Shown here piece after piece: positions 1 through 9,344 of a stretch of 64,000 nt of DNA. A program made the position numbers and the translations under genes. Within the stretch, counting starts at the first letter, position 1; every line of letters begins with the position of its first letter. The DNA comes from Saprospiraceae bacterium. GTDB lineage: Bacteria; Bacteroidota; Bacteroidia; Chitinophagales; Saprospiraceae. The stretch spans positions 62,001 to 126,000 of the forward strand of contig JALHOZ010000002.1 of assembly GCA_022842725.1 (NCBI GenBank), written 5' to 3'. The notes below the pieces were generated by a model. The model was not told the DNA's origin. It did no database searches and saw nothing but the letters and a program-made list of their open reading frames with translations.

Positions 1-422
1 GAGCGGGAAATCAAAGATTTAATAGTATAGAAAACCCGGAAAAAATATTTATGAGTCAAACGCTGGCACATAATTATAAAAAAGATGTTGCCGGTGGAGG
101 GTCAGGTTCCGGACCGGCAGTCATTATTGATGAAGATGTCGTATTTTTGTTTAAGAACACAGGAGCTTATTATCAGTTTCGTTCTTCAGAAAAGTCAGGA
201 AATCTTTATAAAAACCTGGATTACGGATTAACCGGCGGAATATCTTACTTTATTACCAAAGGATTTTTTATAGGTTTGAGATACGACTACGGATTGGTTG
301 ATCTGACCAACAACAGAATGGACCCTTCAAAAAAATCAGTGGATGCAAACGGAGAGTTTATTTTCAAAAATGATTTTGACAGACACATAGCCTATGGCTT
401 ATCAATGGGTTTCAGATTTTAA
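1..422 (+). CDS. Outer-membrane beta-barrel protein, C-terminal part
   Basis: The reading frame is open from the window edge (first whole codon at 3) to a stop at 420-422, so the gene starts outside the window. An ATG at 51 is in frame, but coding continues upstream of it and I do not take it as the start. The visible part has alternating hydrophobic and polar strands rich in Y, G and F (ISYFITKGFFIGLRYDYGL) and ends in GLSMGFRF. A terminal phenylalanine is typical of barrels inserted by the BAM machinery. A glycine-serine rich stretch (GGGSGSG) probably lies in a loop. I infer a small PorT or OmpW-like porin-family barrel; the substrate is unknown. Confidence 0.65.
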   Translation, partial: AGNQRFNSIENPEKIFMSQTLAHNYKKDVAGGGSGSGPAVIIDEDVVFLFKNTGAYYQFRSSEKSGNLYKNLDYGLTGGISYFITKGFFIGLRYDYGLVDLTNNRMDPSKKSVDANGEFIFKNDFDRHIAYGLSMGFRF

Positions 423-503
423 TTATTTGTGCTGAGGACAATATTAAAGTAAGCCCGTTATATTTTTGAACGTAAAGGTTTTTTCCTGTAATACGTAATT
501 ACC

Positions 504-1145
504 TTATTCACTTTTTTTCTTAAAATCACCTCTGCGCCAGGCATCAACAAACCTTTTCCATGCGAGCGGGCTGAAAATGTTTTGTGGTTTGATTTGACCG
601 GTATATACATAGTCTGTTGCCTGTTGTCTGAGGACAATACTACCGGCTTCTTTTCCATCTGCAGGTGTCGAGTGTCGTATCTCCTTCATAGCCTCTGAAG
701 CCAGGTTTTCCTGTGCCTTTTCTCTGATTTCATTGCTGATGTCCAAAGCAAAAAATTCTTGTTTAAAATGTTCTTTACTGGGCCAAGGAAAAATAATGAC
801 TTCCGGAAGTAAATAATCATCTGAAGTCATGATCTGTAACCATTTATAGTGATTGGAGGACAAAGTATCAGGAACGACAATTTCAACTGTTTTGTATCCT
901 ATACGAGAGAAAGAGACCGTTTCTCCGGCCAAAGCAATAAAAGCAAAGTATCCGTCAATATCTGAATAAGCACCTCTGCTGCTTCCCTTGACAGCTACAG
1001 TAGTATACGGCAATGGCACGGGACCACCGTCTTCTCCTTCCGCAAACACCATACCTGAAAATTCTATCACTGAAACAGGATCTTTTTGAGCTAATACATT
1101 TTCTGAAAAAAGAAAAAGAAACACGATAAGCGAAAATAATCTCAT
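504..1145 (-). CDS. Carboxypeptidase-like regulatory domain protein, exported
   Basis: 213 residues. A signal peptide at 1-19 (MRLFSLIVFLFLFSENVLAQ) is followed by one CarboxypepD_reg-like beta-sandwich at about 25-105, shown by PLPYTTVAVKGSSRGAYSD, then DGYFAF, then VSFSRIGYKTVEI. This domain usually sits at the N-terminus of TonB-dependent SusC-type receptors. Here it stands alone and is followed by about 100 charged residues without a barrel, containing LLPEVIIFPWP. Such short stand-alone forms are common in Bacteroidota and their role is not known. It is separated from its neighbours and is probably transcribed alone. Confidence 0.7.
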   Translation of the reverse strand: MRLFSLIVFLFLFSENVLAQKDPVSVIEFSGMVFAEGEDGGPVPLPYTTVAVKGSSRGAYSDIDGYFAFIALAGETVSFSRIGYKTVEIVVPDTLSSNHYKWLQIMTSDDYLLPEVIIFPWPSKEHFKQEFFALDISNEIREKAQENLASEAMKEIRHSTPADGKEAGSIVLRQQATDYVYTGQIKPQNIFSPLAWKRFVDAWRRGDFKKKSE

Positions 1146-1248
1146 GGATTTAGATTTTTGTTTTATTTGTTTATCCTTAACATAACAACGCTATTTTACA
1201 AAGTGTTGGCAGATAATCAATATATATTAACGAAGTTTTAAGAGTTTG

Positions 1249-2640
1249 TCATTGTAGAAAAAACCTGGATATCCGGAATTTCCATTGATCATAAGGTGTA
1301 TATTTTAATGTATGTTCCAGCCAGGAAAGACTGGTTACCACACCCTTTGCATGTGAAAACGTTTCGAAACTGGATCTACCGTGATATCTACCCATTCCAC
1401 TGGTCTGAATTCCACCAAACGGAACTGCACTATTAGCAAACTGAATCATATTATCATTGATACATCCACTTCCGAATTCAATATTCTGAATCACATAATT
1501 TGTCATTGCGGCATCATCAGAATATATATAACAAGACAAAGGATATCTGTTTCTTCTGACCCTAACAAGCAATTCCTCTTTGTTTTTCCATGTAGCTACA
1601 GGCCAGACCGGTCCGAATATTTCTTCATTCATCACAGGAGCGTCGATATCCTCTACCCTCAGAATCGTCGGTTCAATATATCTTTGCTGTATGTCATACT
1701 TTCCACCGGATATTATCGTTCCCTGGCCTAGGTATGATACAATTTTTTCACATCTTGTCTGATTAATGATGCGTGCAAAAGCAGGAGATTCCGCAGGATT
1801 ATCCCCAAAAGTTACCCGAATTCTTTCTTTCAGTTTTTGAATGACTTCTTCATACACGTCTTCATGAATCAATAAATGGTCAGGTGCAATACAAGTTTGT
1901 CCCGCATTAAAAAACTTTCCCCATACGAGACGGTTGACGGTATGTTGAATATTACAATTTTTATCAATGATGGCAGGATTTTTACCACCAAGCTCAAGGG
2001 TGACAGGAGTCAGTTTTTCAGCTGCCATGGACATCACATATTTACCAACACTTTGGGAGCCGGTAAAAAATATATGATCAAACCTGTAATTTTCCAAAAT
2101 CAAGGGGCCCAATGTTTTTCCTTCACCTAATATTGTGGTGACATGGGCCGGTAAAAAAGCTTTTTCAATAATCTTTGCTGTTATATCGGCTGCGTTTGGT
2201 GTTTCGTGTGCAGGTTTGATCAAAACGGTATTTCCGGCTGCAACGGCACCGATTAATGGTATAAAAACGAGATTAACCGGATAGTTCCAGGGTGCAAATA
2301 TAACCACAACCCCTTTTGATTCGGGATAAATTTTTGTTTTATAGCCCGGAATGATTGCCAAAGGAGTGGAAACGCGTTTTGGTTTCATCCAATGTTTGAG
2401 ATGGCTGATTGTATGGTTCAATTCGTCTGTAACCACGCCGATATCGCTCAGATAACTTTCAAATTCAGGTTTTGAAAAATCCTTTTTAAGTGCTTCCTGA
2501 ATGTCAGTCACATGTTCAGTAATCACTTTTTTCAACTTTTGCAAACTATTGATTCTGGATTCATAACTTCGCATGTGCCCTTCATCATGAAAAGTACGTA
2601 ATGCTTCAAATTTCAGTTGAATTTCGTGTTTTTCTACCAT
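1249..2640 (-). CDS. Aldehyde dehydrogenase, class-3 like
   Basis: 463 residues, the normal length for the short ALDH3-type enzymes that oxidise aliphatic or aromatic aldehydes with NAD(P)+. The catalytic glutamate is in LELGGKNP (about Glu216) and the catalytic cysteine in NAGQTC (Cys250). The cofactor region has FAPWNYPVNL and FTGSQSVGK. There is a basic, hydrophobic C-terminus but no clear signal peptide, so the protein is cytosolic or membrane-attached. It starts 9 bases after the stop of the amidohydrolase gene at 2650-3957 on the same strand, so it is probably the last gene of that operon. The link to the peptide or amide hydrolysis suggested by its neighbours is unclear. Confidence 0.85.
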   Translation of the reverse strand: MVEKHEIQLKFEALRTFHDEGHMRSYESRINSLQKLKKVITEHVTDIQEALKKDFSKPEFESYLSDIGVVTDELNHTISHLKHWMKPKRVSTPLAIIPGYKTKIYPESKGVVVIFAPWNYPVNLVFIPLIGAVAAGNTVLIKPAHETPNAADITAKIIEKAFLPAHVTTILGEGKTLGPLILENYRFDHIFFTGSQSVGKYVMSMAAEKLTPVTLELGGKNPAIIDKNCNIQHTVNRLVWGKFFNAGQTCIAPDHLLIHEDVYEEVIQKLKERIRVTFGDNPAESPAFARIINQTRCEKIVSYLGQGTIISGGKYDIQQRYIEPTILRVEDIDAPVMNEEIFGPVWPVATWKNKEELLVRVRRNRYPLSCYIYSDDAAMTNYVIQNIEFGSGCINDNMIQFANSAVPFGGIQTSGMGRYHGRSSFETFSHAKGVVTSLSWLEHTLKYTPYDQWKFRISRFFLQ

Positions 2641-2649
2641 AAAAGTATA

Positions 2650-3957
2650 TTATTTTCCGGGATTCCTCTCAATAAACTCATCATACAATAAAGTATGTCT
2701 GCTTTCCATTGGTACATTCCAACCTCTGATAAACAAATATTCTATTCGGGTTTTGAGTTCAAAAGGATCTCCATTTGAAATAAAAAGATTTGCTGTTTTA
2801 CCTTGTTCTATGCTACCATAGGTTTTGTCCACACCAAAAATTTTAGCAGGATTTATCGTTATACATTTTAATGCTTCTTCTATTCCTAATCCGAAACTTG
2901 CAGCATAAGCAGCATTAAAAGGAAGATTTCTAACATTTTCTGCATCATTGGTACGAATAGCAACCAATATTCCTGCCTTAACCATTTCGGAAGCGTTGCG
3001 GTATGATTCGTCAAAGGGAGCACTTCCTCTTCCCGGAACCCTCAATACCGGTCCGGTGATCACTTCAATATTATTTTCTTTCAGCAATGAAGTCACTCTG
3101 GAGCCTTCAGCGACACCGGTAAATACTGCGCGGATACCATTTTCTTTCACCCATTTAACAGCTAATTCAATATCATCTTTTTTATTAACCTCAATAAACA
3201 GTTTAGCTTCTTTACGAACGACCGGAAGAAGGGCGTCCATCTGAGGATTATAAGAACTTTTAGGTTTTTTCTCAACTGCCAAAGCCGAATCAATGGTAGC
3301 ATAAAGTTTGGCTTTTGTCCAGATATCATTGATTTTTTGCATTGCCTTTTCAGAATCTTTTTTAATGTCTTCATCTGACCTTCTGTCAAATCTTCCTCTG
3401 CGCCCTGTAGAAGGAAAAGTCATCATAACCCCTTCAGCTCCTGCATACATTTGTTCAGGGGTGTAACCAAACAAATCTATCAAAGCACCGGTGCCCGGGA
3501 AAGTACTTCTTTCAGGTTTGCTAAATACTGTTGTGACACCATTAACCCTTGTGACAGGTATACTTACTGAGTTGGGATTTATTGCTGTAAGAGCTTTCAT
3601 ATGAGGAATAAAATCACCTAACTCATGAAAATCATTGGTCACGGATATAGACTCAATTTCTGCCAGTCCAAGACGGGTACCTCCATCGATAAAACCCGGA
3701 TAAATATGTTTGCCGGTACAATCAATTTCTTGTGTATTTGATGGTGTAACTATATTTTTGCCAACAGATACTATTTTATCTCCTTGTATCAGAATATCTG
3801 CAATAAAATTTCCATTGGTCACAGAATGAACGGTGCCGTTTTTTAATAAAAAAGGTCCGGATACAGCTTTTTTTATTTGCTGAGCCGACATATTTTGTGT
3901 GAGAAAAACACAAAAGAATATCAGTACTTGTGAAAATTTCTGAATTTTATATAACAT
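2650..3957 (-). CDS. Exported amidohydrolase-family protein lacking the HxH site
   Basis: 435 residues with a signal peptide (VLIFFCVFLTQNMSAQ). The fold is the metal-dependent amidohydrolase type related to imidazolonepropionase: the N-terminal beta domain has FLLKNGTVHSV and DCTGKHIYPGFIDGG, and the end has ITINPAKIFGVDKTYGSIEQ then GKTANLFI. The diagnostic His-x-His after GFID is replaced by Gly-Gly-Thr-Arg, so at least the first metal site is gone. It is the third of three tandem paralogues, starting one base after its upstream neighbour ends. A non-catalytic partner subunit is possible, as is an altered chemistry. The catalytic prediction is therefore weak although the family call is strong. 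Confidence 0.75.
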   Translation of the reverse strand: MLYKIQKFSQVLIFFCVFLTQNMSAQQIKKAVSGPFLLKNGTVHSVTNGNFIADILIQGDKIVSVGKNIVTPSNTQEIDCTGKHIYPGFIDGGTRLGLAEIESISVTNDFHELGDFIPHMKALTAINPNSVSIPVTRVNGVTTVFSKPERSTFPGTGALIDLFGYTPEQMYAGAEGVMMTFPSTGRRGRFDRRSDEDIKKDSEKAMQKINDIWTKAKLYATIDSALAVEKKPKSSYNPQMDALLPVVRKEAKLFIEVNKKDDIELAVKWVKENGIRAVFTGVAEGSRVTSLLKENNIEVITGPVLRVPGRGSAPFDESYRNASEMVKAGILVAIRTNDAENVRNLPFNAAYAASFGLGIEEALKCITINPAKIFGVDKTYGSIEQGKTANLFISNGDPFELKTRIEYLFIRGWNVPMESRHTLLYDEFIERNPGK

Positions 3958-3958
3958 C

Positions 3959-5350
3959 TTAGTGGCTGTGTCTTTGTGAATAAATAAATCTCAGGTAAGA
4001 AGCATGATCAGATTGTAACAACCATTCTGATACTCCCTGAAGACAATTGTCTTCCTTCAAAAGTGCTTCTTCCAGATAATCCGAGGCAAACTTATCTTCG
4101 GGATTGACATCCAATCGCATATCAGGTGCATCATTGTTAATGTCAAATCTTATTATACCATCGACTATTGTCATCTGAGGAATCGTGTACACTGATAACG
4201 GATGTTTGTCAAAAATGGCAATGTCCCCTTCTTTCCCTATTTCTATCGAACCCACTCTATGGTCTATACCAAGCTGTTTTGCCGGATTTATTGTTATCAA
4301 TGCCAAGGCTTCATCATCATTGAGATCTCCGTAACGTTGTGTTTTTGCAGCTTCCAGATAAAGATGTCTGATTAATTCATCTGAATCCGAATTGATGGAA
4401 GTTACTACTCCGTTTCTTGTCAGAATGGCTGCATTATAAGCTGTTGAATAATATACTTCAAATTTATAGGCCCACCAATCTGAAAAAACGGATGCACTGG
4501 CTCCAAATGCTGCCAATTCCGGAGCTACCTTAAATCCTTCATTGACATGTTGAAAACAAATTTTTTCAATCCCAAAATCTTTCAACACATTCATCAACAT
4601 CAATATTTCGTCTGCACGATAACTATGGCAATGAATGATAATATTTCCTTTCAATATATCTGCAATGGTTTCCAGTCTTCGGTTGTACATCGGCGAATTC
4701 AAAATCAAACCTTTTTTGTATTCATCCCAAGCTTTCATATACAATTTTGCCTCTGAAAATGCTTGTCTGAAAACCTGTTCCACACCCATTCTGGTAGCCG
4801 GTGAAATTTTATTTCCTTCGCCGTGTACCCTTACCGGATTTTCTCCAAGGGCAAACTTAATCGTCCGGGGCGCACCAACCATTCTTAATTCTTCCGGATT
4901 GACAACACCATAACGGTGTTTAATGGTTTCGCACTGACCGCCTATAGCATTGGCAGAACCGTGCATAGCATGAGAAATGGTCACTCCTCCTGCCAAAGCT
5001 CTGTAAATGGCAACATCAAGTGGGTTTAAAGCATCACCGACATTAACATCAGCTGTGTTAGGGCTGGTAGCCTCATTTACCGCATCTATTGCTATATGCG
5101 AATGAGCGTCTATGATTCCGGGCATTACAAACATACCCGTAGCATCAACTGTTTTTGTCCCAACAGGGGCCTTCAGGTTTTTGCCGATATCTGTTATTTT
5201 TCCGTTTTCCATAAAAATATCTGCATTCTGCAAAGTGCCTTTTGTCACTGTAAGAATGGTTCCGTTTTTTATTAAAATACTTCCCTGGTTAAAACCAATA
5301 AAAGGCAACAAAAAACAAAGGAGGGTGGTGTATATTATTCTGGTATTCAT
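3959..5350 (-). CDS. Exported amidohydrolase (intact metal site)
   Basis: 463 residues from the ATG at 5350. That start gives a clean signal peptide (MNTRIIYTTLLCFLLPFIGF) and leaves 7 bases after the upstream stop; a start at 5386 would overlap the upstream gene and place 12 polar residues before the signal. The metal ligands of the amidohydrolase superfamily are all present: GIIDAHSHI, IIHCHSY, ICFQHVNEG and the aspartate in SINSDSDEL. The C-terminus carries ALITINPAKQLGIDHRVGS. Close relatives are annotated as imidazolonepropionase-like or prolidase-like hydrolases; an amide or dipeptide substrate in the periplasm is likely but unproven. It is the only one of the three tandem paralogues with a full metal site. 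Confidence 0.85.
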   Translation of the reverse strand: MNTRIIYTTLLCFLLPFIGFNQGSILIKNGTILTVTKGTLQNADIFMENGKITDIGKNLKAPVGTKTVDATGMFVMPGIIDAHSHIAIDAVNEATSPNTADVNVGDALNPLDVAIYRALAGGVTISHAMHGSANAIGGQCETIKHRYGVVNPEELRMVGAPRTIKFALGENPVRVHGEGNKISPATRMGVEQVFRQAFSEAKLYMKAWDEYKKGLILNSPMYNRRLETIADILKGNIIIHCHSYRADEILMLMNVLKDFGIEKICFQHVNEGFKVAPELAAFGASASVFSDWWAYKFEVYYSTAYNAAILTRNGVVTSINSDSDELIRHLYLEAAKTQRYGDLNDDEALALITINPAKQLGIDHRVGSIEIGKEGDIAIFDKHPLSVYTIPQMTIVDGIIRFDINNDAPDMRLDVNPEDKFASDYLEEALLKEDNCLQGVSEWLLQSDHASYLRFIYSQRHSH

Positions 5351-5357
5351 TTTACTA

Positions 5358-7082
5358 TTATTGGTTAGGGTTGGATTTTTTTTCACCTTTTACAGGAAAA
5401 GTACCCATTTCATTGGCTGAAACTTCTCCGGAAAAAGTATTTCCTTCAAAATTCAACTCAAAATCAAGCGTGATCGAAGACCCGTCAGCATCTGTTGATA
5501 ATGAAAAAGTAACAATCTTATCCTGTACCTTAATATCATAAGCGCTTTCTGATTCATCAGGTTTGTCATCGGAAGTCAGTGATATGGTGTATTTTTCTGG
5601 TTTACCACTTATTGTCATCGTTCCTTTTTGTGATTGAGCACCCATTTCAACCGTAAAGGACCAAATTCCTGAAAGAGGACCTTTACCTGCTTCTTCATTC
5701 CCTTTTTTGTCTGACTTTGGGGCAATAATTTCAAACATCTTGCCATCAACAAAAACATACTTTATTTTTGATTTATCATCAAAAAAGTTTTTTTCGGTTA
5801 CTACAATATTGGCAACCTTTCCCTTTTCTATGGTACCCATGCTTGATGACACTCCCAAAAGTGTTGCAGGATTGGTAGTCAGGGCCTCCAATGCAGCTTT
5901 TTCGGAAAGGCCTTCTTTTACCATTCGGCGAATGTTTTTAGGTATGTCCTGAGGTTTAACATTCAAAGCAGAAAATGAAAAAGGTAATCCGGCCTTCTCA
6001 AATTCAGCTGCCTGACCAACATGTTGTTTGTAAGACTGAACTTTTTTCTTTTCAAAATCCATTTCTTCGGCTGATAATTGTTTTTTGACAGAGGTAGAAT
6101 CTTTACTTTCTTCTTTGCCTTTATCTTTTATTTCTTCCGGGAGCTCTAATGATAATGCTGTCAGAACACCGTGTTTTTTTAATTCCGGAAGTGCTGCCCA
6201 TGCTTGTTTTACATCAACCAAAACCATTGAAAATCCAAGCTCTTTTTTTAACTCCAATGCTCTGAAAACCTGATTGGAAGATGAAGCAACAAAAAATACC
6301 GGCAATTTTTTTTGTGTAACCGGAAACAGTGCCCACTCTTCTTTTTTATATACCGGTCTTTGAAGACCGGAGGGATTCATCATATATTTTTCATGGCTTG
6401 CGCCCAATATTTCTGAATTTTTATACAAATCTCTGAATTTTGACATCACCCCAATCACCGTCGAAGGATAAACACTCCTGTTGGTTGTAAATTGTGCGGT
6501 CATAGCAACATCTTTTTTGAATGAGACTTTATCAAGGTCTTCGTCGAGATGCAAAAGAAGGGATGTTTTACCGGGAAGCATCAGGCCTCTGGGAGATACA
6601 TTTGACATGGTAAAACCGACGGATCTCATGTCTCCAATACTTTTGTCCGCGGTTTTGTAGGTTTCTGCAACAGATTTTTGCGGCGTAATCCCTGCAATAT
6701 CATCCGGTGGATTACCCGGATCGTTGACTTTCTGTTGGTCCTTGTTTTCGGTTTTCGGAATGCCTGTATGAGAAAATGCATCAATAAATCCCGGGTAAGC
6801 AAACAATGAATCTGCCACTATAACCATAGCTTCAGCCGGGACAGTTAGGTTTTTACCGACGGCATCTATCAAACCGTTTTTCAGTATGAGTTGGTGTGAT
6901 TCCAAAACCTGACCCGGCTTAACTACCACATTGATATTTTTAAAATAATAGGTATTGGTTACTTCTTTAGGAGTGTCGCTGTTTTGGCTAAAACCAAGGG
7001 GTAAATAAAGCATCCACAAGAGTAAAATAAAAATGTGCTTATCTGAAAAAAAGCTGTGTTTGCTGGTAAATTGTATCCTCAT
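5358..7082 (-). CDS. Exported amidohydrolase-family protein, degenerate site, C-terminal extension
   Basis: 574 residues with a signal peptide near residues 12-33. The amidohydrolase body runs to about residue 455: YPGFIDAFSHTG replaces the usual DAHSH, so the first metal histidine is Phe, and the usual late Asp motif before the ALEALTTNPATLLGV segment is also missing. After about residue 470 there is a beta-rich extension (GPLSGIWSFTVEMG, then GTMTISGKPEKYTISL) like the small beta-barrel extensions seen on other Bacteroidota exported enzymes. It is the first gene of the operon with the two other paralogues and the aldehyde dehydrogenase. The loss of key residues suggests a structural or regulatory partner. 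Confidence 0.75.
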   Translation of the reverse strand: MRIQFTSKHSFFSDKHIFILLLWMLYLPLGFSQNSDTPKEVTNTYYFKNINVVVKPGQVLESHQLILKNGLIDAVGKNLTVPAEAMVIVADSLFAYPGFIDAFSHTGIPKTENKDQQKVNDPGNPPDDIAGITPQKSVAETYKTADKSIGDMRSVGFTMSNVSPRGLMLPGKTSLLLHLDEDLDKVSFKKDVAMTAQFTTNRSVYPSTVIGVMSKFRDLYKNSEILGASHEKYMMNPSGLQRPVYKKEEWALFPVTQKKLPVFFVASSSNQVFRALELKKELGFSMVLVDVKQAWAALPELKKHGVLTALSLELPEEIKDKGKEESKDSTSVKKQLSAEEMDFEKKKVQSYKQHVGQAAEFEKAGLPFSFSALNVKPQDIPKNIRRMVKEGLSEKAALEALTTNPATLLGVSSSMGTIEKGKVANIVVTEKNFFDDKSKIKYVFVDGKMFEIIAPKSDKKGNEEAGKGPLSGIWSFTVEMGAQSQKGTMTISGKPEKYTISLTSDDKPDESESAYDIKVQDKIVTFSLSTDADGSSITLDFELNFEGNTFSGEVSANEMGTFPVKGEKKSNPNQ

Positions 7083-7193
7083 TTAGAGATTTTTTATGAA
7101 TCAGGCTGAAATATAACAATAATATTTCCAACGGGAATCTTAAGATATACAATATCTGATTATTTGTCAAAAGATTACTTTAAGATGTCTGCA

Positions 7194-8198
7194 TCAAATG
7201 ATCGTATCCCAAACTTTAATAGCAATTTTTTGAGTGGCCTGTTCGACAAAAAGACTTCCGGCAAGGGGATCTTTGACTTGCCCGATTTTACCTTCTTCAA
7301 GTAATATTTGCTGAGCCAGAAAAGCTGTTTTACCATAATTATGCCCCGTATATCCGGCATGTACAAGACTAAAAATCATATCAGTGTTTCCTAAAATACC
7401 TGACAATGCCATATAGGTCCATTCTATCAAAGCCTGATTGGGCTCATCGGATAATACCTCCACTTTGGGTAAAACCCCAACAACCAGGGGAATATCTCCT
7501 TCAAAACCCAATTCGGAAACAAGATTTTCCCACAGAATGCGAAAAGCACGCAAAGAAGCTACCGTTAATAAAAAGTTTTTACCTGCTTCAAATAAAAAGA
7601 TGCAACGTAAAGGCCTTTCCTTTTTTATATCTGACCCCGCTTTTTCCAAAATTTGTGTAAACGGATTGATAACTGAAGTGCTTATATCAACGGCGTATAC
7701 TTCTGTTTTCGACGGATAAACACATTTGTCGTTCAATATGATATACGTTTGTAAACTTTTATCTTCCAAAGAAGTGTCAAAATATTTTTGAAAAGCATCA
7801 CTCATTGTTTTATCTTCTGTTTTGATACAAACAAAAAGATATTCAAGATGGATATTTTCAAAAAGAACTGCTGGTTGAACAGATTTTTTAATATCAAGAT
7901 AAAGTGTTGATGCTCCCTTTTCAAGATAAGACAGTATGGTTTTATTATCTTCGGCATCGTTTGTGATATCGATAAAAATGCCTGTTTTGGTTTCGTCAAA
8001 CAAACGATCCAACGGAAGAAAATTTTCACCAACTTCCCGGATTGTTTGAAAAGGATCAATGACCATTCCTTCAACTTCTGACATAAAATCCTGTGGCAAC
8101 TTTTTGCCTTTCATGTCAAGGATTATTTTTTGGAGCCAGGCATCTTTATCAGCTTCAGGAAAATTTATGTTTGGTATTTCATATTGTACATCCATCAT
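7194..8198 (-). CDS. Short methylmalonyl-CoA mutase small-subunit-like protein
   Basis: 334 residues. The C-terminal half aligns by eye with the TIM barrel of the mutase small subunit MutA: the segment around VASLRAFRILWENLVSEL, then WTYMALSGILGNTDMIFSL, then IGQVKDPLAGSLFVEQAT. The N-terminus keeps a weakened form of the interface segment (AWLQKIILDMKGKKLP). A normal small subunit is about 600 residues or more; the whole C-terminal B12-like domain and part of the barrel are missing here. No mutase large-subunit gene lies beside it. It starts 9 bases after the stop of pyrD on the same strand and may be co-transcribed with it. It could be a shortened accessory subunit of a mutase encoded elsewhere, or a decaying gene that is still open. 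Confidence 0.65.
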   Translation of the reverse strand: MMDVQYEIPNINFPEADKDAWLQKIILDMKGKKLPQDFMSEVEGMVIDPFQTIREVGENFLPLDRLFDETKTGIFIDITNDAEDNKTILSYLEKGASTLYLDIKKSVQPAVLFENIHLEYLFVCIKTEDKTMSDAFQKYFDTSLEDKSLQTYIILNDKCVYPSKTEVYAVDISTSVINPFTQILEKAGSDIKKERPLRCIFLFEAGKNFLLTVASLRAFRILWENLVSELGFEGDIPLVVGVLPKVEVLSDEPNQALIEWTYMALSGILGNTDMIFSLVHAGYTGHNYGKTAFLAQQILLEEGKIGQVKDPLAGSLFVEQATQKIAIKVWDTII

Positions 8199-8207
8199 TA
8201 TTTTTTT

Positions 8208-9230
8208 TTATTGCACAAGTGATTTTTTAATATTTTTGACCATCATGGGTCCTTTATAAATCAAACCCGTATAAATTTGTACCAGACTGGCACCAGCTTC
8301 CATTTTTTCTTTGACATCAACAAAATCCGAGATCCCTCCCACACCTATGATGGGTATGTTGCCACCAGATTTTTCGGACAAGTATCTGATGACTTCTGTA
8401 CTTCGTTTTTTGACCGGTGTACCGCTTAAACCACCAGCTCCGATGTCTTCTGTTTTGGACCTGAGTCCCTTTCTTTCAATGGTCGTATTGGTGGCTATGA
8501 TTCCATCAGTTTGTGTTGTTAAAACAATTTCAATAATATCATCCAACTGCTCATTACTCAGGTCAGGTGCTATTTTTAATAAAACAGGCTTTTTGACCGG
8601 TTTTTGATCTATTTCCTTCTTTAATCCGGTTAATATTTCCGTAAGAGGACCCTTTTCCTGAAGAGAACGCAATCCCGGCGTATTCGGAGAACTGACATTC
8701 ACAACAAAATAATCAACATAATCATAAAGTTTGTGCAGACAGATTTTATAGTCTTCCAAAGCATTTTCGTTAGGAGTGTCTTTGTTTTTGCCGATATTTC
8801 CACCGATGATAAATCCGGAATTCTTTTTAGATTTTAATCGTTCTGCCATAGCATCCACTCCATCATTATTAAAACCCATCCGATTGATCAATGCTTCGTC
8901 TTGCGGCAATCGAAAAAGTCTGGGTGCAGGATTACCATCCTGAGGTTTTGGAGTCACTGTCCCTATTTCGATAAAACCAAAACCAAGGTGAGCCATGTCT
9001 TCAAAATATTTTCCGTCTTTGTCAAAACCGGCAGCCAGGCCAACAGGATTGGGAAATGACAGGCCAAACACCTTTTTTGTAAGAGAAGGATGATTGTCCC
9101 GGAACCACCATTTGACAATACCTGAAACCAATGGCACAGACAATAGGATGTGCCACAATGTAATGGTCATTTTGTGCGCTTTTTCGGGAGGAAAAAGAAA
9201 AAGTATCGGTTTTATAAATAATTGGTACAA
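8208..9230 (-). CDS. pyrD: Dihydroorotate dehydrogenase (quinone), class 2
   Basis: 340 residues, usual for the membrane-associated class 2 enzyme that oxidises dihydroorotate to orotate with quinone in pyrimidine synthesis. The N-terminal amphipathic helix for membrane contact is present (residues 1-40). FMN and substrate motifs are clear: [46 protein letters not shown], the catalytic serine segment [14 protein letters not shown], then IATNTT and IGVGGIS. A TAnnTTTG box lies 15 bases upstream of the start (9246-9253). The downstream mutase-like gene follows closely. Confidence 0.95.
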   Translation of the reverse strand: MYQLFIKPILFLFPPEKAHKMTITLWHILLSVPLVSGIVKWWFRDNHPSLTKKVFGLSFPNPVGLAAGFDKDGKYFEDMAHLGFGFIEIGTVTPKPQDGNPAPRLFRLPQDEALINRMGFNNDGVDAMAERLKSKKNSGFIIGGNIGKNKDTPNENALEDYKICLHKLYDYVDYFVVNVSSPNTPGLRSLQEKGPLTEILTGLKKEIDQKPVKKPVLLKIAPDLSNEQLDDIIEIVLTTQTDGIIATNTTIERKGLRSKTEDIGAGGLSGTPVKKRSTEVIRYLSEKSGGNIPIIGVGGISDFVDVKEKMEAGASLVQIYTGLIYKGPMMVKNIKKSLVQ

Positions 9231-9245
9231 ATTAAAAATTTAACA

Positions 9246-9253
9246 CAAAACTA
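9246..9253 (-). promoter_or_regulatory. Candidate -7 box TAGTTTTG for pyrD
   Basis: On the minus strand the sequence reads TAGTTTTG, matching the Bacteroidota sigma-A -7 consensus TAnnTTTG. It ends 15 bases before the pyrD start codon, giving a short leader. The match is by eye; an eight-base motif with two free positions occurs often by chance in AT-rich DNA. Confidence 0.4.
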
Positions 9254-9344
9254 CAAAAAATGTAAAATGAATTCTTCTTTGTTGCTGAAATTACCCTGAC
9301 ACAAGACAAATGATTATAACAAACTTTCAAAATCAAAGCCTTTG

